From contig NZ_SMKW01000003.1 in the NCBI RefSeq assembly GCF_004348985.1, positions 124,001-188,000 on the forward strand: a stretch of DNA of 64,000 nucleotides, given 5' to 3'. The notes under the pieces were generated by a model. It searched no databases, was not told where the DNA came from, and was given only the letters and a program-made list of their open reading frames with translations. Numbering within the stretch: position 1 is the first letter of the stretch; the number at the start of each line of letters is the position of its first letter. The stretch comes from Saccharopolyspora elongata (GTDB lineage Bacteria; Actinomycetota; Actinomycetes; Mycobacteriales; Pseudonocardiaceae). Shown here in pieces: positions 33,913 through 42,505 of the stretch. The translations under genes and the position numbers were made by a program.

Positions 33913-33992
33913 GTTCGCTCCCTGTTCGATCGGGGACGGGCGCTTTCGCCGATAGGACGTGGGAGCGCCCCGAGTTGTGACAGGCTCGTTCC

Positions 33993-35456
33993 TCAGGCGT
34001 TCGCGGCTCGCCATTCCGCGAGGTGGCCGTGGAGATCGCGCAGGGCCGCGTGCGAGCCGCGGTAGGCCTCGTACAGGGGAGCCAGGCGGCCGGCGCCGGG
34101 TGCGGGATCGAAGACGCGGTCCACCGCGACGGTTTCGGCGGCCGCGGTCTCGATGTCCGGGTAGATGCCCGCGCCGACGGCGCCGAGCAGGGCCGCGCCG
34201 AGCACGGCGCTGTCGTGCACCCGCAGCCGCTCGACGGGGCGCTGGAAGACGTCCGCGTGGATCTGCGTCCACAGGTCGCTTCGCGCGCCGCCGCCGGAGA
34301 AGGTCAGGGACGACAGCGGGTTTCCGCAGGCCCGCTCCACCGCGTCGAGCACGTGCCGGCCGGACATCGCCACGCCCTGCAGGACCGCGAGGGACATGTC
34401 GGCCGTCGACGTCGCCGAGCTCAGCCCGAAGAAGCTGCCGCGCACGTCGGAATCCCACAGCGGGGCGCGTTCGCCCATCAGGTGCGGCGTGAAGACCACT
34501 CCCGGGGTTCCGGTCGCCGCGGCGGCGAGCACCTCCTCGATGCTCAGGCCCGCGACCTCGCCCCACCAGCGCAGCGCGTCGCCCGCGGCCTGCGTCGGCC
34601 CCGCGTGCACGAAAAGCCCGTTCCGCGGCGGGAACGTGACGACTTCCCCGACCGGCACCGACTCGTGCGACGCGCCCGCGACCACCAGCGACGTCCCGCA
34701 CAGCACCATGCCGCGCCCGGCCTCGGTCGTGCGGCTGCCGAAGACGGCGCTGAACGCGTCCATCGTGGCGACCGCGACCTCGGCCGCGCCCAGCGCGGGA
34801 TGGGTCGCGCGACCGACCGGGGCCTCGGGTTCGAGGATCTCCGGCAGCTTCTCGGCGAGCCCGTCGACGACCCCCACGGCTTCGGGGAGGTACCCGGCGG
34901 AGCCGGCCACGCGGACCCCGGAGAGCTGGTCGGTCGCCAGCCGGCCGGTGAGCTTCGCGATCACGAAGTCCTTGGGGCTGAGCACCCACCGGGTGCGGGC
35001 CCACTTCGCCGGTTCGGCGCGCGCGAACCACTCCGCGCGGGCCCCGACGAACGACGCGTCGAGCACGATCGGCCCGCCCCAGATCCGGGTCTTCTCCGCC
35101 GGGGTGAACCGCGCGTCGAGCTCGCGGGCGATTTCGGCGCAGCGCTGGTCCTGCCAGATGATCGCCGGCGCCAGCGGGCGCAGCTGTTCGTCGGCGAAGA
35201 CGTGGGTGTTCACCTGGCTGACGACGCCGACGGAGCGCACCGCGCCCGCCGGGAGCCCGGCGAGGACGGCGTGGATGCCGGCCTCGCACCCGCGCCACCA
35301 GTCGAGCGGGTCCTGCTCGGCCCAGCCCGGCCGCGGCCGGGCGATCGGGTAGCCCGCGGTGTGCGCGGCGACCGGCGTCCCGTCCAGGCCGAAGGCGGCG
35401 ACCTTGACGGCCGTCGTCCCGACGTCGATCCCCAGCATCACTTCCGGTGCGTGCAT
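33993..35456 (-). CDS. FGGY-family carbohydrate kinase, xylulokinase-like
   Basis: A 487-residue kinase from ATG 35456 (TTG at 35465 also possible). The FGGY N-terminal phosphate motif GIDVGTTAVKVAAFG, WAEQDPLDWW, catalytic Asp in VATMDAFSAVFGS, GCG-type segment and the adenosine motif FSGGGARSDLWTQI are in order. Xylulokinases are the closest in feel, but sugar specificity cannot be read from the sequence. No isomerase or transporter adjoins it. Confidence 0.85.
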   Translation of the reverse strand: MHAPEVMLGIDVGTTAVKVAAFGLDGTPVAAHTAGYPIARPRPGWAEQDPLDWWRGCEAGIHAVLAGLPAGAVRSVGVVSQVNTHVFADEQLRPLAPAIIWQDQRCAEIARELDARFTPAEKTRIWGGPIVLDASFVGARAEWFARAEPAKWARTRWVLSPKDFVIAKLTGRLATDQLSGVRVAGSAGYLPEAVGVVDGLAEKLPEILEPEAPVGRATHPALGAAEVAVATMDAFSAVFGSRTTEAGRGMVLCGTSLVVAGASHESVPVGEVVTFPPRNGLFVHAGPTQAAGDALRWWGEVAGLSIEEVLAAAATGTPGVVFTPHLMGERAPLWDSDVRGSFFGLSSATSTADMSLAVLQGVAMSGRHVLDAVERACGNPLSSLTFSGGGARSDLWTQIHADVFQRPVERLRVHDSAVLGAALLGAVGAGIYPDIETAAAETVAVDRVFDPAPGAGRLAPLYEAYRGSHAALRDLHGHLAEWRAANA

Positions 35457-35625
35457 GAGCAACAACTACCACCGGCCCCGCGCGGCCCGGTCCGGCACCC
35501 GCGGGTCATGAATTGCGATTTGAAGGTTCTCCGGCATCGAGCTCTGGGTTTCCTGGAAAAGTCTCAAAAGCATCTTCAATGAGAAACTTGAAGGACCGAG
35601 ACCGGTGAGAACGAGGAGGTTGCCG

Positions 35626-36093
35626 GTGGACGCCACCGACGCGAAGCGATACATCGAGGAGACCTTCGACGGGGTCCGAGCCGTCGAGCACGCCGGGGAC
35701 GCGTTCTTCGTCCACGACCCGGACGGCGATCTCCCCGACGACCGCTGGCTGCCGTTCGCGACGATCGTGACCGGCGACCACTACGAGGCGGTCTCCGACC
35801 TCGACCACCCGGGCGCGTACCGGATCAACATCGGCCTGACCAAGGACACCTACACGAAGAGGTTCGGCCCGGCGCCCACGACTCGCGACGAAAGCGGCGT
35901 GCTCGTCACGGAGTTCGACTACGCGGCGCGAGACCAGGTCATGCCGCACCCGCACTACGCCTCCCAGTACTGGGTGTGCGTGGTGAACCCGGGGCCGGAC
36001 ACCGCCGACGAGGTGCGGCGGTTGCTCGACGAGGCGCACCGCTTCGCGGCCCGCAAGCACGCCAACCAGAAGGCCCGGAAGGCCAGGTCCTGA
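35626..36093 (+). CDS. DUF6194-family protein
   Basis: A 155-residue soluble protein. FDGVRAVEHAGDAFFVHDPDG, LPFATIVTGDHYEAVSDLDHPGAYR (seen as two blocks) and NIGLTKDTYTKRFG are conserved in DUF6194. The fold resembles the YjbR/CyaY-like small proteins, but no function is known. GTG at 35626 follows GAGGAGG six bases upstream and is preferred over GTG 35605. Confidence 0.75.
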   Translation: MDATDAKRYIEETFDGVRAVEHAGDAFFVHDPDGDLPDDRWLPFATIVTGDHYEAVSDLDHPGAYRINIGLTKDTYTKRFGPAPTTRDESGVLVTEFDYAARDQVMPHPHYASQYWVCVVNPGPDTADEVRRLLDEAHRFAARKHANQKARKARS

Positions 36094-36109
36094 CCGGTGC
36101 CTGCGCGGC

Positions 36110-36973
36110 TCAGGTGGTTTCGGCCGCCGAGCCGGTGAGGTGGAGCTTGCGCTGCACGCGCTGGTAGTACGTGGTGCGGCCGAGCCGCACCACCCGGGCG
36201 GCGGCGGGTTCGACGGTGATGTCCAGGACCGTGCCCGCCGACCGGTGCGCGACCAGCTGCCCGTCCACCTCCACGCCCAGCTCGCTGCTGGTGGGCAGGA
36301 CGCGCAGCGCGAGCTCCTCCCGGTGCGACAGGAAGAGCGCGCGGTTGAAGACCGAGTGCGGCGCCACCGGCGTGACCAGCAGGCCTTCGACGCCGGGGGA
36401 GATGATCGGGCCACCGGCGGAGAAGCTGTAGGCGGTCGAGCCGGTGGGCGTGGCGACGACGACGGCGTCCGCGGCGTAGCTGACGAAGGGGTGCCTCTCC
36501 ACCTGCACCTCGACCAGGGCCATGCCGTGGCCGGGCACCCGCACCAGCGCGATGTCGTTGAACGCGACCACCTCGCGGTCGGCGGTGCTGATCCGCAGCC
36601 CGGAGCGGGTCTCGACGGTGAACCGGTCCTCGTCGATGGCGCACAGCGCCTCGTCCAGCTCGGGCACGTCGATCTCGGCGAGGAAGCCGAGCCGCCCGAG
36701 GTTCACGCCGAGCACCGGGATCCGGTGTTCGCAGCCGAGGCGGAGTGCCCGGAGCATGGTGCCGTCGCCGCCGAGGCTGACGAGGAGATTCGAGCGCCGG
36801 GCCAGCTGCGCGGGCGGCAGGGCGGTGATCGGCCGGTCGTAGCCGGCGACTTCCGCCGGGGTGCCGAGCACCTCGATGTCCCTGGCGCGCGCCCAGGTCG
36901 CGATCGTCCCGATCACGTCGGGGCGGTGCCGCGCGGGGTGCAGCACCAGGCCGACCGCCTCGATCAGTCCCAT
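36110..36973 (-). CDS. nadK: NAD kinase
   Basis: A 287-residue ATP-NAD kinase that makes NADP. GGDGT at residues 68-72 and FNDIALVR, followed by TPTGSTAYSFSAGGPIISP, are the family signatures. ATG at 36973 follows AAAGGCGG. Actinobacterial genomes usually hold one nadK near recN/tlyA; this copy is outside that context, so it may be a second paralogue. Confidence 0.92.
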   Translation of the reverse strand: MGLIEAVGLVLHPARHRPDVIGTIATWARARDIEVLGTPAEVAGYDRPITALPPAQLARRSNLLVSLGGDGTMLRALRLGCEHRIPVLGVNLGRLGFLAEIDVPELDEALCAIDEDRFTVETRSGLRISTADREVVAFNDIALVRVPGHGMALVEVQVERHPFVSYAADAVVVATPTGSTAYSFSAGGPIISPGVEGLLVTPVAPHSVFNRALFLSHREELALRVLPTSSELGVEVDGQLVAHRSAGTVLDITVEPAAARVVRLGRTTYYQRVQRKLHLTGSAAETT

Positions 36974-37338
36974 GGCCAGCCGCCTTTCGGTCCGGGCTAG
37001 TCGTCCACTGTAGATGATGAAGTGGATCAGTCCACTGTGGTGCGTCGCCCGCTCGTGGGGTGTCGATGTGCCCGTCACCGGACCGGATGGTTTGCGGCCG
37101 ATTCCCCCGGCGGCGCCCGACACCCGGAGCGGCGCGATGCGATCATCGAATCGTTCCACCACAACGATTCGCCGGAAGCCGGTCGCCCGCAAGCGGTGCC
37201 GGACCGGACGTTCCCGCCGACCTTCGAGGCACTCCCGGTTGTGAACCGGGCACCGTGCCACAGCCGCAACGGCCCAATCGTCGCCGATCACCATTCCCGA
37301 GCCGGCCGCTCGCCGCGCAGAACGCACGGAGGTCCCAG
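36974..37338. other. 365-bp divergent intergenic region with several palindromes
   Basis: The space between nadK (-) and the MetE-like gene (+) has no credible gene. TCCACTGT occurs at 37003-37010 and 37031-37038, the second inside AGTGGATCAGTCCACT (37021-37036). CGAATCGTT at 37147-37155 and AACGATTCG at 37163-37171 are a perfect 9-bp-arm repeat. CCCGGTT/AACCGGG at 37234-37250 forms a three-base-loop hairpin. Two or three operators for the divergent genes are likely. Confidence 0.5.
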
Positions 37339-38430
37339 ATGACTTCGCGACTCGATCCCGCACCGCAGGCCCGCGCCGCCGCTGGCCTGCGAACCGCCCC
37401 GCCGCGCTTCGTGCACCTGGTGGGTTCGCTGCCGAACGGCCTCGATCCCGACCCGCGGACGCGGATGCGGTGGGTGCTCGACCACTCCGCCGGTGCCCGG
37501 CTGAGCGCGGTGCCGTGCGACGCCGATCCGCGCTGGATCGTCCGCTTCCTGATGTCGCGGGCGCAGGTGCCCGCGTTCGAGGTGGTCCGGTCGGGAGAGT
37601 GCGCGAGCTACGCGGACATGCCGCTCTACCGGGTGCGGCGGGGGCACCGGCTGACGGTCGAGGACGTCGAGCTGGGCCGCCTGGCGGAGGTCTCCCCGGC
37701 GGTCGCGTCCCGGCGGGAGCTGGACACCGGTCCAGGGTCGCTGCCGCCGGTGCAGGTCAGCGTGCCATCGCCGCTGGACCTCGCGCTGTTCACGTTCGGC
37801 GCCCCGGCGCGGGTGCTGCGGTACTTCCCGCTCTTCGAGCGGATGATCTCCGCCGAGGTGGCCGCCGTCGCGCAACGCCACGGGACGGACGAAGTGGCGC
37901 TGCAGCTGGAATCCCCGGCGGTCCTCTACTCCCTGCACCGCGCGCCGGAACGGGTGCGGCCGGTGCTCGCGCACCTGCTGGCGTTCCAGCTCGCGCGCGT
38001 GATCGTTTCGGCGCCGAGCAGCGCGCGGTGGACGTTGCACCTCTGCCACGGCGATCTCGGGCACGTGTCGCTGTTCGGCCCCGAGGACCTCGGGCCGGCG
38101 GTCCTGGTGATCAACGCGCTGGCCGCGCGCCTGCGCGTCTTCGGCCGCCGGATGCCGGCCGTCCACATCCCGATGGCCCACGGCGACCAGCCGCCGCTGG
38201 CGGACACCGCCGCCTACGCCCCGCTCCGCGGGCTCGTTCGCGGCATCGAGGTGATCGCCGGTTGCGTGGACGAGCGGCAACCCGAGTTGTCCGCGAAAGC
38301 GCTGTCGCTGGCGGAGGCCGCGCTCGGTCAGCGCGTCGCGGGGGTCGCGGCGGCCTGCGGGCACGGCCGGCGCACCCCCGCCGAGGCCGTGGCGAACCTC
38401 GAACTGGCGGCGCATCTCGCGGGCAGCTGA
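37339..38430 (+). CDS. MetE-like (cobalamin-independent methionine synthase/UROD fold) protein
   Basis: A 363-residue protein, half the length of MetE. HLVGSLP at the N-terminus, QLESPAVLYS, LHLCHGDLGHVSLF, RGIEVIAGCVDE and ACGHGRRTPAEAV near the end recall the C-terminal barrel of MetE and the zinc-dependent methyltransferases; His/Cys and the last Cys sit where the zinc ligands are expected. The LCHGD motif differs from MetE HxC patterns, so a different methyl donor or acceptor is possible. ATG follows GGAGG. Confidence 0.65.
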   Translation: MTSRLDPAPQARAAAGLRTAPPRFVHLVGSLPNGLDPDPRTRMRWVLDHSAGARLSAVPCDADPRWIVRFLMSRAQVPAFEVVRSGECASYADMPLYRVRRGHRLTVEDVELGRLAEVSPAVASRRELDTGPGSLPPVQVSVPSPLDLALFTFGAPARVLRYFPLFERMISAEVAAVAQRHGTDEVALQLESPAVLYSLHRAPERVRPVLAHLLAFQLARVIVSAPSSARWTLHLCHGDLGHVSLFGPEDLGPAVLVINALAARLRVFGRRMPAVHIPMAHGDQPPLADTAAYAPLRGLVRGIEVIAGCVDERQPELSAKALSLAEAALGQRVAGVAAACGHGRRTPAEAVANLELAAHLAGS

Positions 38431-38474
38431 TCGACCGGCGGGAACACGGGCCGTTGCCGGATCGTTCGTGTTGC

Positions 38475-38792
38475 GTGGACTCGGTGGAGGCAGCGCTGTT
38501 GTGGACCATCCCGGGCAGCGTGCTGCTGGTCGTCGCGGTCGGGGCGTACGAGCTGCTGCAGAAGCGGCGCCGGAAGCGCTCCGGCACCCCGCTGGCAGGC
38601 GCTTACGTCGACGAGGTCACGGCCTTCCTCTACGGGACGAAGCGGATGGAGCTGGACCACCGGGACTCGATGTCGATGATGCGCGACGACGAAGCCCAGG
38701 GCGCGCCGCCGAGCCAGGACGTCGACCTGGACCGCGGGATCGTGATCCTGCGGCGCGACGTTCCGGGCGCCGGCCCGGGCGAGCAAGCGTAG
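38475..38792 (+). CDS. DUF6191-type small membrane protein
   Basis: About 105 residues from GTG 38475. One membrane helix at residues 8-28 is followed by a basic KRRRKRSG patch, then TAFLYGTKRMELDHRDSMSM and DVDLDRGIVILRR, the conserved tail of DUF6191 proteins. Function unknown. It starts 45 bp after the MetE-like gene and may be co-transcribed. Confidence 0.7.
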   Translation: MDSVEAALLWTIPGSVLLVVAVGAYELLQKRRRKRSGTPLAGAYVDEVTAFLYGTKRMELDHRDSMSMMRDDEAQGAPPSQDVDLDRGIVILRRDVPGAGPGEQA

Positions 38793-38852
38793 CCCGCCGG
38801 GCCGTCCCGGCCTCGGAGTGCGAATCGTGTTGCCGGACAAGGGTTCTGCGGG

Positions 38853-39143
38853 TCATTCGGGCAGATCGTCGCGGCCGCGCCCGATGCGCAGGTGCAGGAC
38901 GCGACGCGCCGCCGGTCCGGCGCGGTGCCGGCTGCGGCCCGCCCCGTAGGCGAGCAGCCCCACTGCCGCGGCGAATGCCAGCACCAGCAGCACCTGCACC
39001 AGCATCGGCGTGTTCGCCGCCGCGCCGATCGCCGCGGAGATCGTGCCGATGTTCCCGGTGAACGTCAGGACGACCACCGCCCTCCGCCCCTGAACGGTCC
39101 TTCCGCCCTCCCGCCGGGAGAGCCGCGGCAGACCTCGGTGCAT
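38853..39143 (-). CDS. Small hypothetical membrane protein
   Basis: Up to 96 residues with one hydrophobic segment (TPMLVQVLLVLAFAAAVGLLAY) and a basic C-terminus. The N-terminal 20 residues are Arg-rich and may not be translated; a GTG within the VVVL block would shorten it. No family recognised. It lies downstream of the 328-residue protein on the same strand. Confidence 0.4.
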   Translation of the reverse strand: MHRGLPRLSRREGGRTVQGRRAVVVLTFTGNIGTISAAIGAAANTPMLVQVLLVLAFAAAVGLLAYGAGRSRHRAGPAARRVLHLRIGRGRDDLPE

Positions 39144-39189
39144 CTTCGCCCCTTTCGCCGTTCGAATGCTTCGGGAAGGGGGCGAAGCG

Positions 39190-40176
39190 TCAGCGCAGCG
39201 CGGACAATTCCTTGGCTGCTAAGGCGAAGCGGTTGCAGTCGGAGCACAGCTCGATGGCGCACCGCTGCGGCAGCAGGCCCTGCGAGACCAGGTCGTCGAG
39301 CCCGGCGCGCAGCGCCGCGTCGGGGGTGACGGGCTGGCGGCGGAGGGCGGCGACCAGGACCGCGACGACCTGGGCGTCGAAGTCCGCGGCGTCGGCACTG
39401 GCCGGCTCGGGCGGCTGGTGGGTTCCGTCGCCGCACTCCGGGGCGGCGGTGACGAGCGGCTTGTCGGTGCGTCGCGGTCTGCGGCCCATCGGGCGCTCGA
39501 TGTAGCGCTCCCACCAGGTCACCTTGTCCGGCTCGGCTGCGGTGCCCGCGTTGACCCGGGTCCCGGAGCGGCAGTGCCGCTCGACGAGGGTCATGCCGGC
39601 CGCGACCCGCGCGCGGTAGTGCTCCGCCGCGCCGCCGAACTCGGCCGCGCATCGGGTGGCGAGCCTGCGGTGCAGGGCGTCCTCGCTGTCCAGCGGCGCC
39701 ATCACGCCCGCCTCGTCGGCCAGGTATTCCAGCAGGGCGCGGTGGAACTCGTCGGGCAGGCCGAGCGCCAGCGCCGACGTGCGGATCCGGTCGACCCGGG
39801 CCTGCGCGCCGACCTCGGTCCGGCGCCGCCGGATCCAGTCGTGCACGGCCTTCTTGCGCACGTGCACGCGCGCGGCACCCAGCGGGTTCCCGAGCAGGCC
39901 CGCCCGGTCGGACAGGTGCCGGTCGCATTCCACGAGCATGTCGACGAGGAGGTCGCGGCAGGCGCAGTCGCCGTCCAGCAGGATCGTGCCGATCAGCTCC
40001 CGGTCCGGGGCGGAAGCGCTGATCCGCAGGTCGCAGCGGGTGTCGGGCCGGGCGCGGTGGATCGCCGCGCGGCTCGTGCGCGTCTCGTGCCAGATCACCT
40101 GCAGCAGCTCGGGCATGCCGACCGCCTGCTGCGACCGGCCGCCGCCGGGGCGAAGGTCTGGAAGCACTGTCGTCAT
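39190..40176 (-). CDS. Hypothetical protein, 328 residues, with Cys-rich tail
   Basis: The start at 40176 abuts a perfect palindrome. Residues 50-100 hold a CACRDLLVDMLVECDRHLS segment and a basic helix (RVHVRKKAVHDWIRRRRTEV) that recalls sigma-factor region 2-like helices, but the match is not strong. A Cys pair near the C-terminus (RCAIELCSDCNR) with upstream RHCRSG and PECGDG may bind zinc. I do not recognise the family. It is divergent from a 658-residue protein and shares a 102-bp control region with it. Confidence 0.6.
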   Translation of the reverse strand: MTTVLPDLRPGGGRSQQAVGMPELLQVIWHETRTSRAAIHRARPDTRCDLRISASAPDRELIGTILLDGDCACRDLLVDMLVECDRHLSDRAGLLGNPLGAARVHVRKKAVHDWIRRRRTEVGAQARVDRIRTSALALGLPDEFHRALLEYLADEAGVMAPLDSEDALHRRLATRCAAEFGGAAEHYRARVAAGMTLVERHCRSGTRVNAGTAAEPDKVTWWERYIERPMGRRPRRTDKPLVTAAPECGDGTHQPPEPASADAADFDAQVVAVLVAALRRQPVTPDAALRAGLDDLVSQGLLPQRCAIELCSDCNRFALAAKELSALR

Positions 40177-40177
40177 G

Positions 40178-40195
40178 TCTCGTAATTTTACGAGA
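40178..40195. promoter_or_regulatory. CTCGTAA palindrome between divergent island genes
   Basis: TCTCGTAATTTTACGAGA is a perfect 18-bp palindrome ending one base before the minus-strand ATG. A further half site CTCGTAA lies at 40207-40213, 28 bp away in the same orientation. A dimeric repressor would control both divergent genes. The surrounding 40 bp are AT-rich. Confidence 0.6.
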
Positions 40196-40278
40196 ACATA
40201 AAAAGTCTCGTAACGGGTTTTTTCGATTAAAATGGGGCGACATACGATGCGGATGTCGCGTGAGTCGAGGAGGGGTGA

Positions 40279-42255
40279 ATGGGCCTGCTGCCCGCCGAGG
40301 TGCCGGATATCCCGGAGGCGAGGTCCGAGATCGTCCCGGCGAGACTCGCGCGCAAGCTCGCGCCGCTGTTCGGCGTGCCGTGGGAGAACGGCCCGTTCGG
40401 CCCCCGGACCTGGGTCTCCGACTACAACAAGATCACGTTGTCGGAGATCGCGCGCGGAGCCCCGCTGCGGGCCCGCAGCCGCGCGGCCGCGGCCTCGGCG
40501 GCAGAACCCGGTTCGTGGGCCATCGTCGACCGCGTCGCCGTGACCGGCCCGGGCGGGTCGCTGCCGAACGAGATCCCGAACGCCACGCTGAACCGCTTCG
40601 GGCCCGACACGAAGGCGGCGGTCGTGCTCACCGCGACGAACCGGCTGCTGGACCCGGTCGTCCGCGCGGTCGAGTCCGGGATGGGACTGCTCGTCGCCGC
40701 CGACGGATCGGAGCTGCCGGCCCGATCGCGCCTCGCCGCGTGGGCCGCGCTGGTCCTCGAAGCCTTCCGGACGCAACCGGCCCTGGTCGCCGCGGCGATC
40801 CGGGCCCGCACCATCCAGCGCGAGCTGCTCGTCGACTGGTTCCTGCCGCTCGCCGGCGGTTCCGCCGAGCTGCCGCTCACCCGCTGCGAGGTCGGCGGGC
40901 CGCACGTCGACGGCGGCGCGGGCACCTCGTCGCGGCCCCGCGACCTCGAACTGGCCGACCGCACCGCGCGGCTGCTCGGTGCGGACGTGCCCGGCGAGGT
41001 GGTGGACCGGCTGTTGCGCGAGCTCATGGCCATCGGAACGCGGCGCAGTTCCAGCCACCTTTGGCTGAGCGAACGCTGTCCCGGCCAGCTCGTCGTGGAG
41101 GCGCTCGTGCCGCCCACCGAGCAGGTCGACCGCTACGTGGAACAGGTCGGACACCTGCTCGCCCCGGGCAGCGGGCCGGGAGTGCTGCCGCGCATCCCCG
41201 CGACGGCCGAGCTGGCCGGGCTCCCGGTGCTCGCGCGGCGGGCGGTGCTGATCGGGCTGCTCACCGTGCTGCGGCGGGTGCAGTTCGACGCCGAGGAGCG
41301 GGAGCGGACCAGGGCGGCGATCGTGCCGCTGCTCGCGGAGGTGGCGGCGCTCGCGACCGAGTGCCTGGGGGCCGGCGATCCGCTGGCGGTCCTCGCGCGC
41401 TGCCGCGCGGCCGACATGACCGTGCACACGATGCGCCACGACCGGCGCAACGAACTGGGCGGCGCGGTCGAGGAGTTGATGGCTCAGGTCGAGCGGTGCA
41501 TCGAGCTCGCCGAGGAAGGCGTCGTGGATCGTGGCGCCGCGGCCGAGGCGATCTCGTCGGCCAACGTCGAGATCAACGTCGTGCGGCGGACCAACGCCGC
41601 CGACCCCGACGCGAAGCTGCCGGCGCCCGCGGAACTCGACGACTGGCTGCGCCGCACCTGGACCGCCTACCGGCGCATCCTGCAGATCACCCGCGACTGG
41701 TCCGGCGACCCGGACTCCCGGCTGGCCGTCGGGCACCACCTGCACAACTACGCGTCCTACCTGGCGTCCCACCCCGACGACGAGAGCGATCTGCTCGCGG
41801 CCGTCGAGCTGTTCGCCGACACCGTCATCCCCGCCCGCGAGCTGTACTGGAAGCGGACGCAGAGCTTCCTGCCGCTGCGGCAGTCGCTGCAGGTCGCGAC
41901 CCGGGCGACGACGACCCTGAGCAGGCGCGCCGCCGAAGCCGGGCAGCACGAGAAGGCCGCCGGTTGGGCCGAGCGCGGGTACGGCTGGATCCGCCAGGCG
42001 CTCGACGACCGGGAGACCGCCGATCTGCTGGCCCGCGCGACCGAACCCGCGGCGCACTTCTGCCTGCTCGCCGTGCCCGCGCTGCTCGCGGCCGTCGAGA
42101 CCGGGGTGGCGGAGGCGGGCGAAGCAGAGCGGGCCGGGCGGTTGCTCGCGGTGGCCGAGGGCTGGGTGCGGCGGGTCACCGGCGGCGACGTGGCCAGCTA
42201 CAGCCACTACGAGCTGTTGGCCGACCTCCGACACAGGATCGACGCCATCGGCTGA
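40279..42255 (+). CDS. Hypothetical 658-residue protein, helical repeats
   Basis: ATG follows GAGGAGG. The N-terminal half has a mixed fold with KLAPLFGVPWENGPFGPRTW and a tandem of SDxxxxP segments; the C-terminal half (residues 380-650) is all helical with TPR-like spacing. RHDRRNELGGAVEELMAQ and HLHNYASYLASHPDDESD are its most striking motifs. No family recognised. It precedes the CHAT/vWA/tubulin cluster but is separated from it by a repeat element and two minus-strand genes. Confidence 0.65.
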   Translation: MGLLPAEVPDIPEARSEIVPARLARKLAPLFGVPWENGPFGPRTWVSDYNKITLSEIARGAPLRARSRAAAASAAEPGSWAIVDRVAVTGPGGSLPNEIPNATLNRFGPDTKAAVVLTATNRLLDPVVRAVESGMGLLVAADGSELPARSRLAAWAALVLEAFRTQPALVAAAIRARTIQRELLVDWFLPLAGGSAELPLTRCEVGGPHVDGGAGTSSRPRDLELADRTARLLGADVPGEVVDRLLRELMAIGTRRSSSHLWLSERCPGQLVVEALVPPTEQVDRYVEQVGHLLAPGSGPGVLPRIPATAELAGLPVLARRAVLIGLLTVLRRVQFDAEERERTRAAIVPLLAEVAALATECLGAGDPLAVLARCRAADMTVHTMRHDRRNELGGAVEELMAQVERCIELAEEGVVDRGAAAEAISSANVEINVVRRTNAADPDAKLPAPAELDDWLRRTWTAYRRILQITRDWSGDPDSRLAVGHHLHNYASYLASHPDDESDLLAAVELFADTVIPARELYWKRTQSFLPLRQSLQVATRATTTLSRRAAEAGQHEKAAGWAERGYGWIRQALDDRETADLLARATEPAAHFCLLAVPALLAAVETGVAEAGEAERAGRLLAVAEGWVRRVTGGDVASYSHYELLADLRHRIDAIG

Positions 42256-42275
42256 ATTCAGAGGCTGTTTCCAGG

Positions 42276-42478
42276 CTCGTTCTGCGTGGCGGTGCGGGTG
42301 GCGGAACCTCAGACGCCGCCTGGACTCCGGGATCCCCGACTTATGTATGACCAATACGCGGCATCGGGGCTGTCCTCGCCAGACGACGTCTGAGAACCCG
42401 CGGCGGTGCGAGTTGCGTAGGTGGGCTAAGCGCCTTCGGCGCTTCAAAAACAAAGAACACAACCACTTCCAGGCAGGA
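42276..42478 (+). repeat. Structured ~200-bp repeat element, copy A
   Basis: Nearly the same sequence occurs reverse-complemented at 62961-63161, about 80-85 percent identical by eye. It contains an imperfect 23-bp inverted repeat (42301-42323 with 42379-42401) and a small hairpin AAGCGCC-TTC-GGCGCTT at 42428-42444. In the other copy the small hairpin is AAGCGGC-TGGC-GCCGCTT, a compensated base-pair change. It lies between convergent genes and has no credible ORF. A MITE-like or IS-derived element is likely. Confidence 0.8.
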
Positions 42479-42505
42479 TCTGAAAGCCGTTGTCCGGCAG
42501 GGCGA

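Noticed and set aside
42276..42478. Coding frame through the repeat element
   Set aside because: Frames through it are the 3' or 5' overhangs of neighbouring ORFs, and the two copies conserve stems rather than a reading frame.
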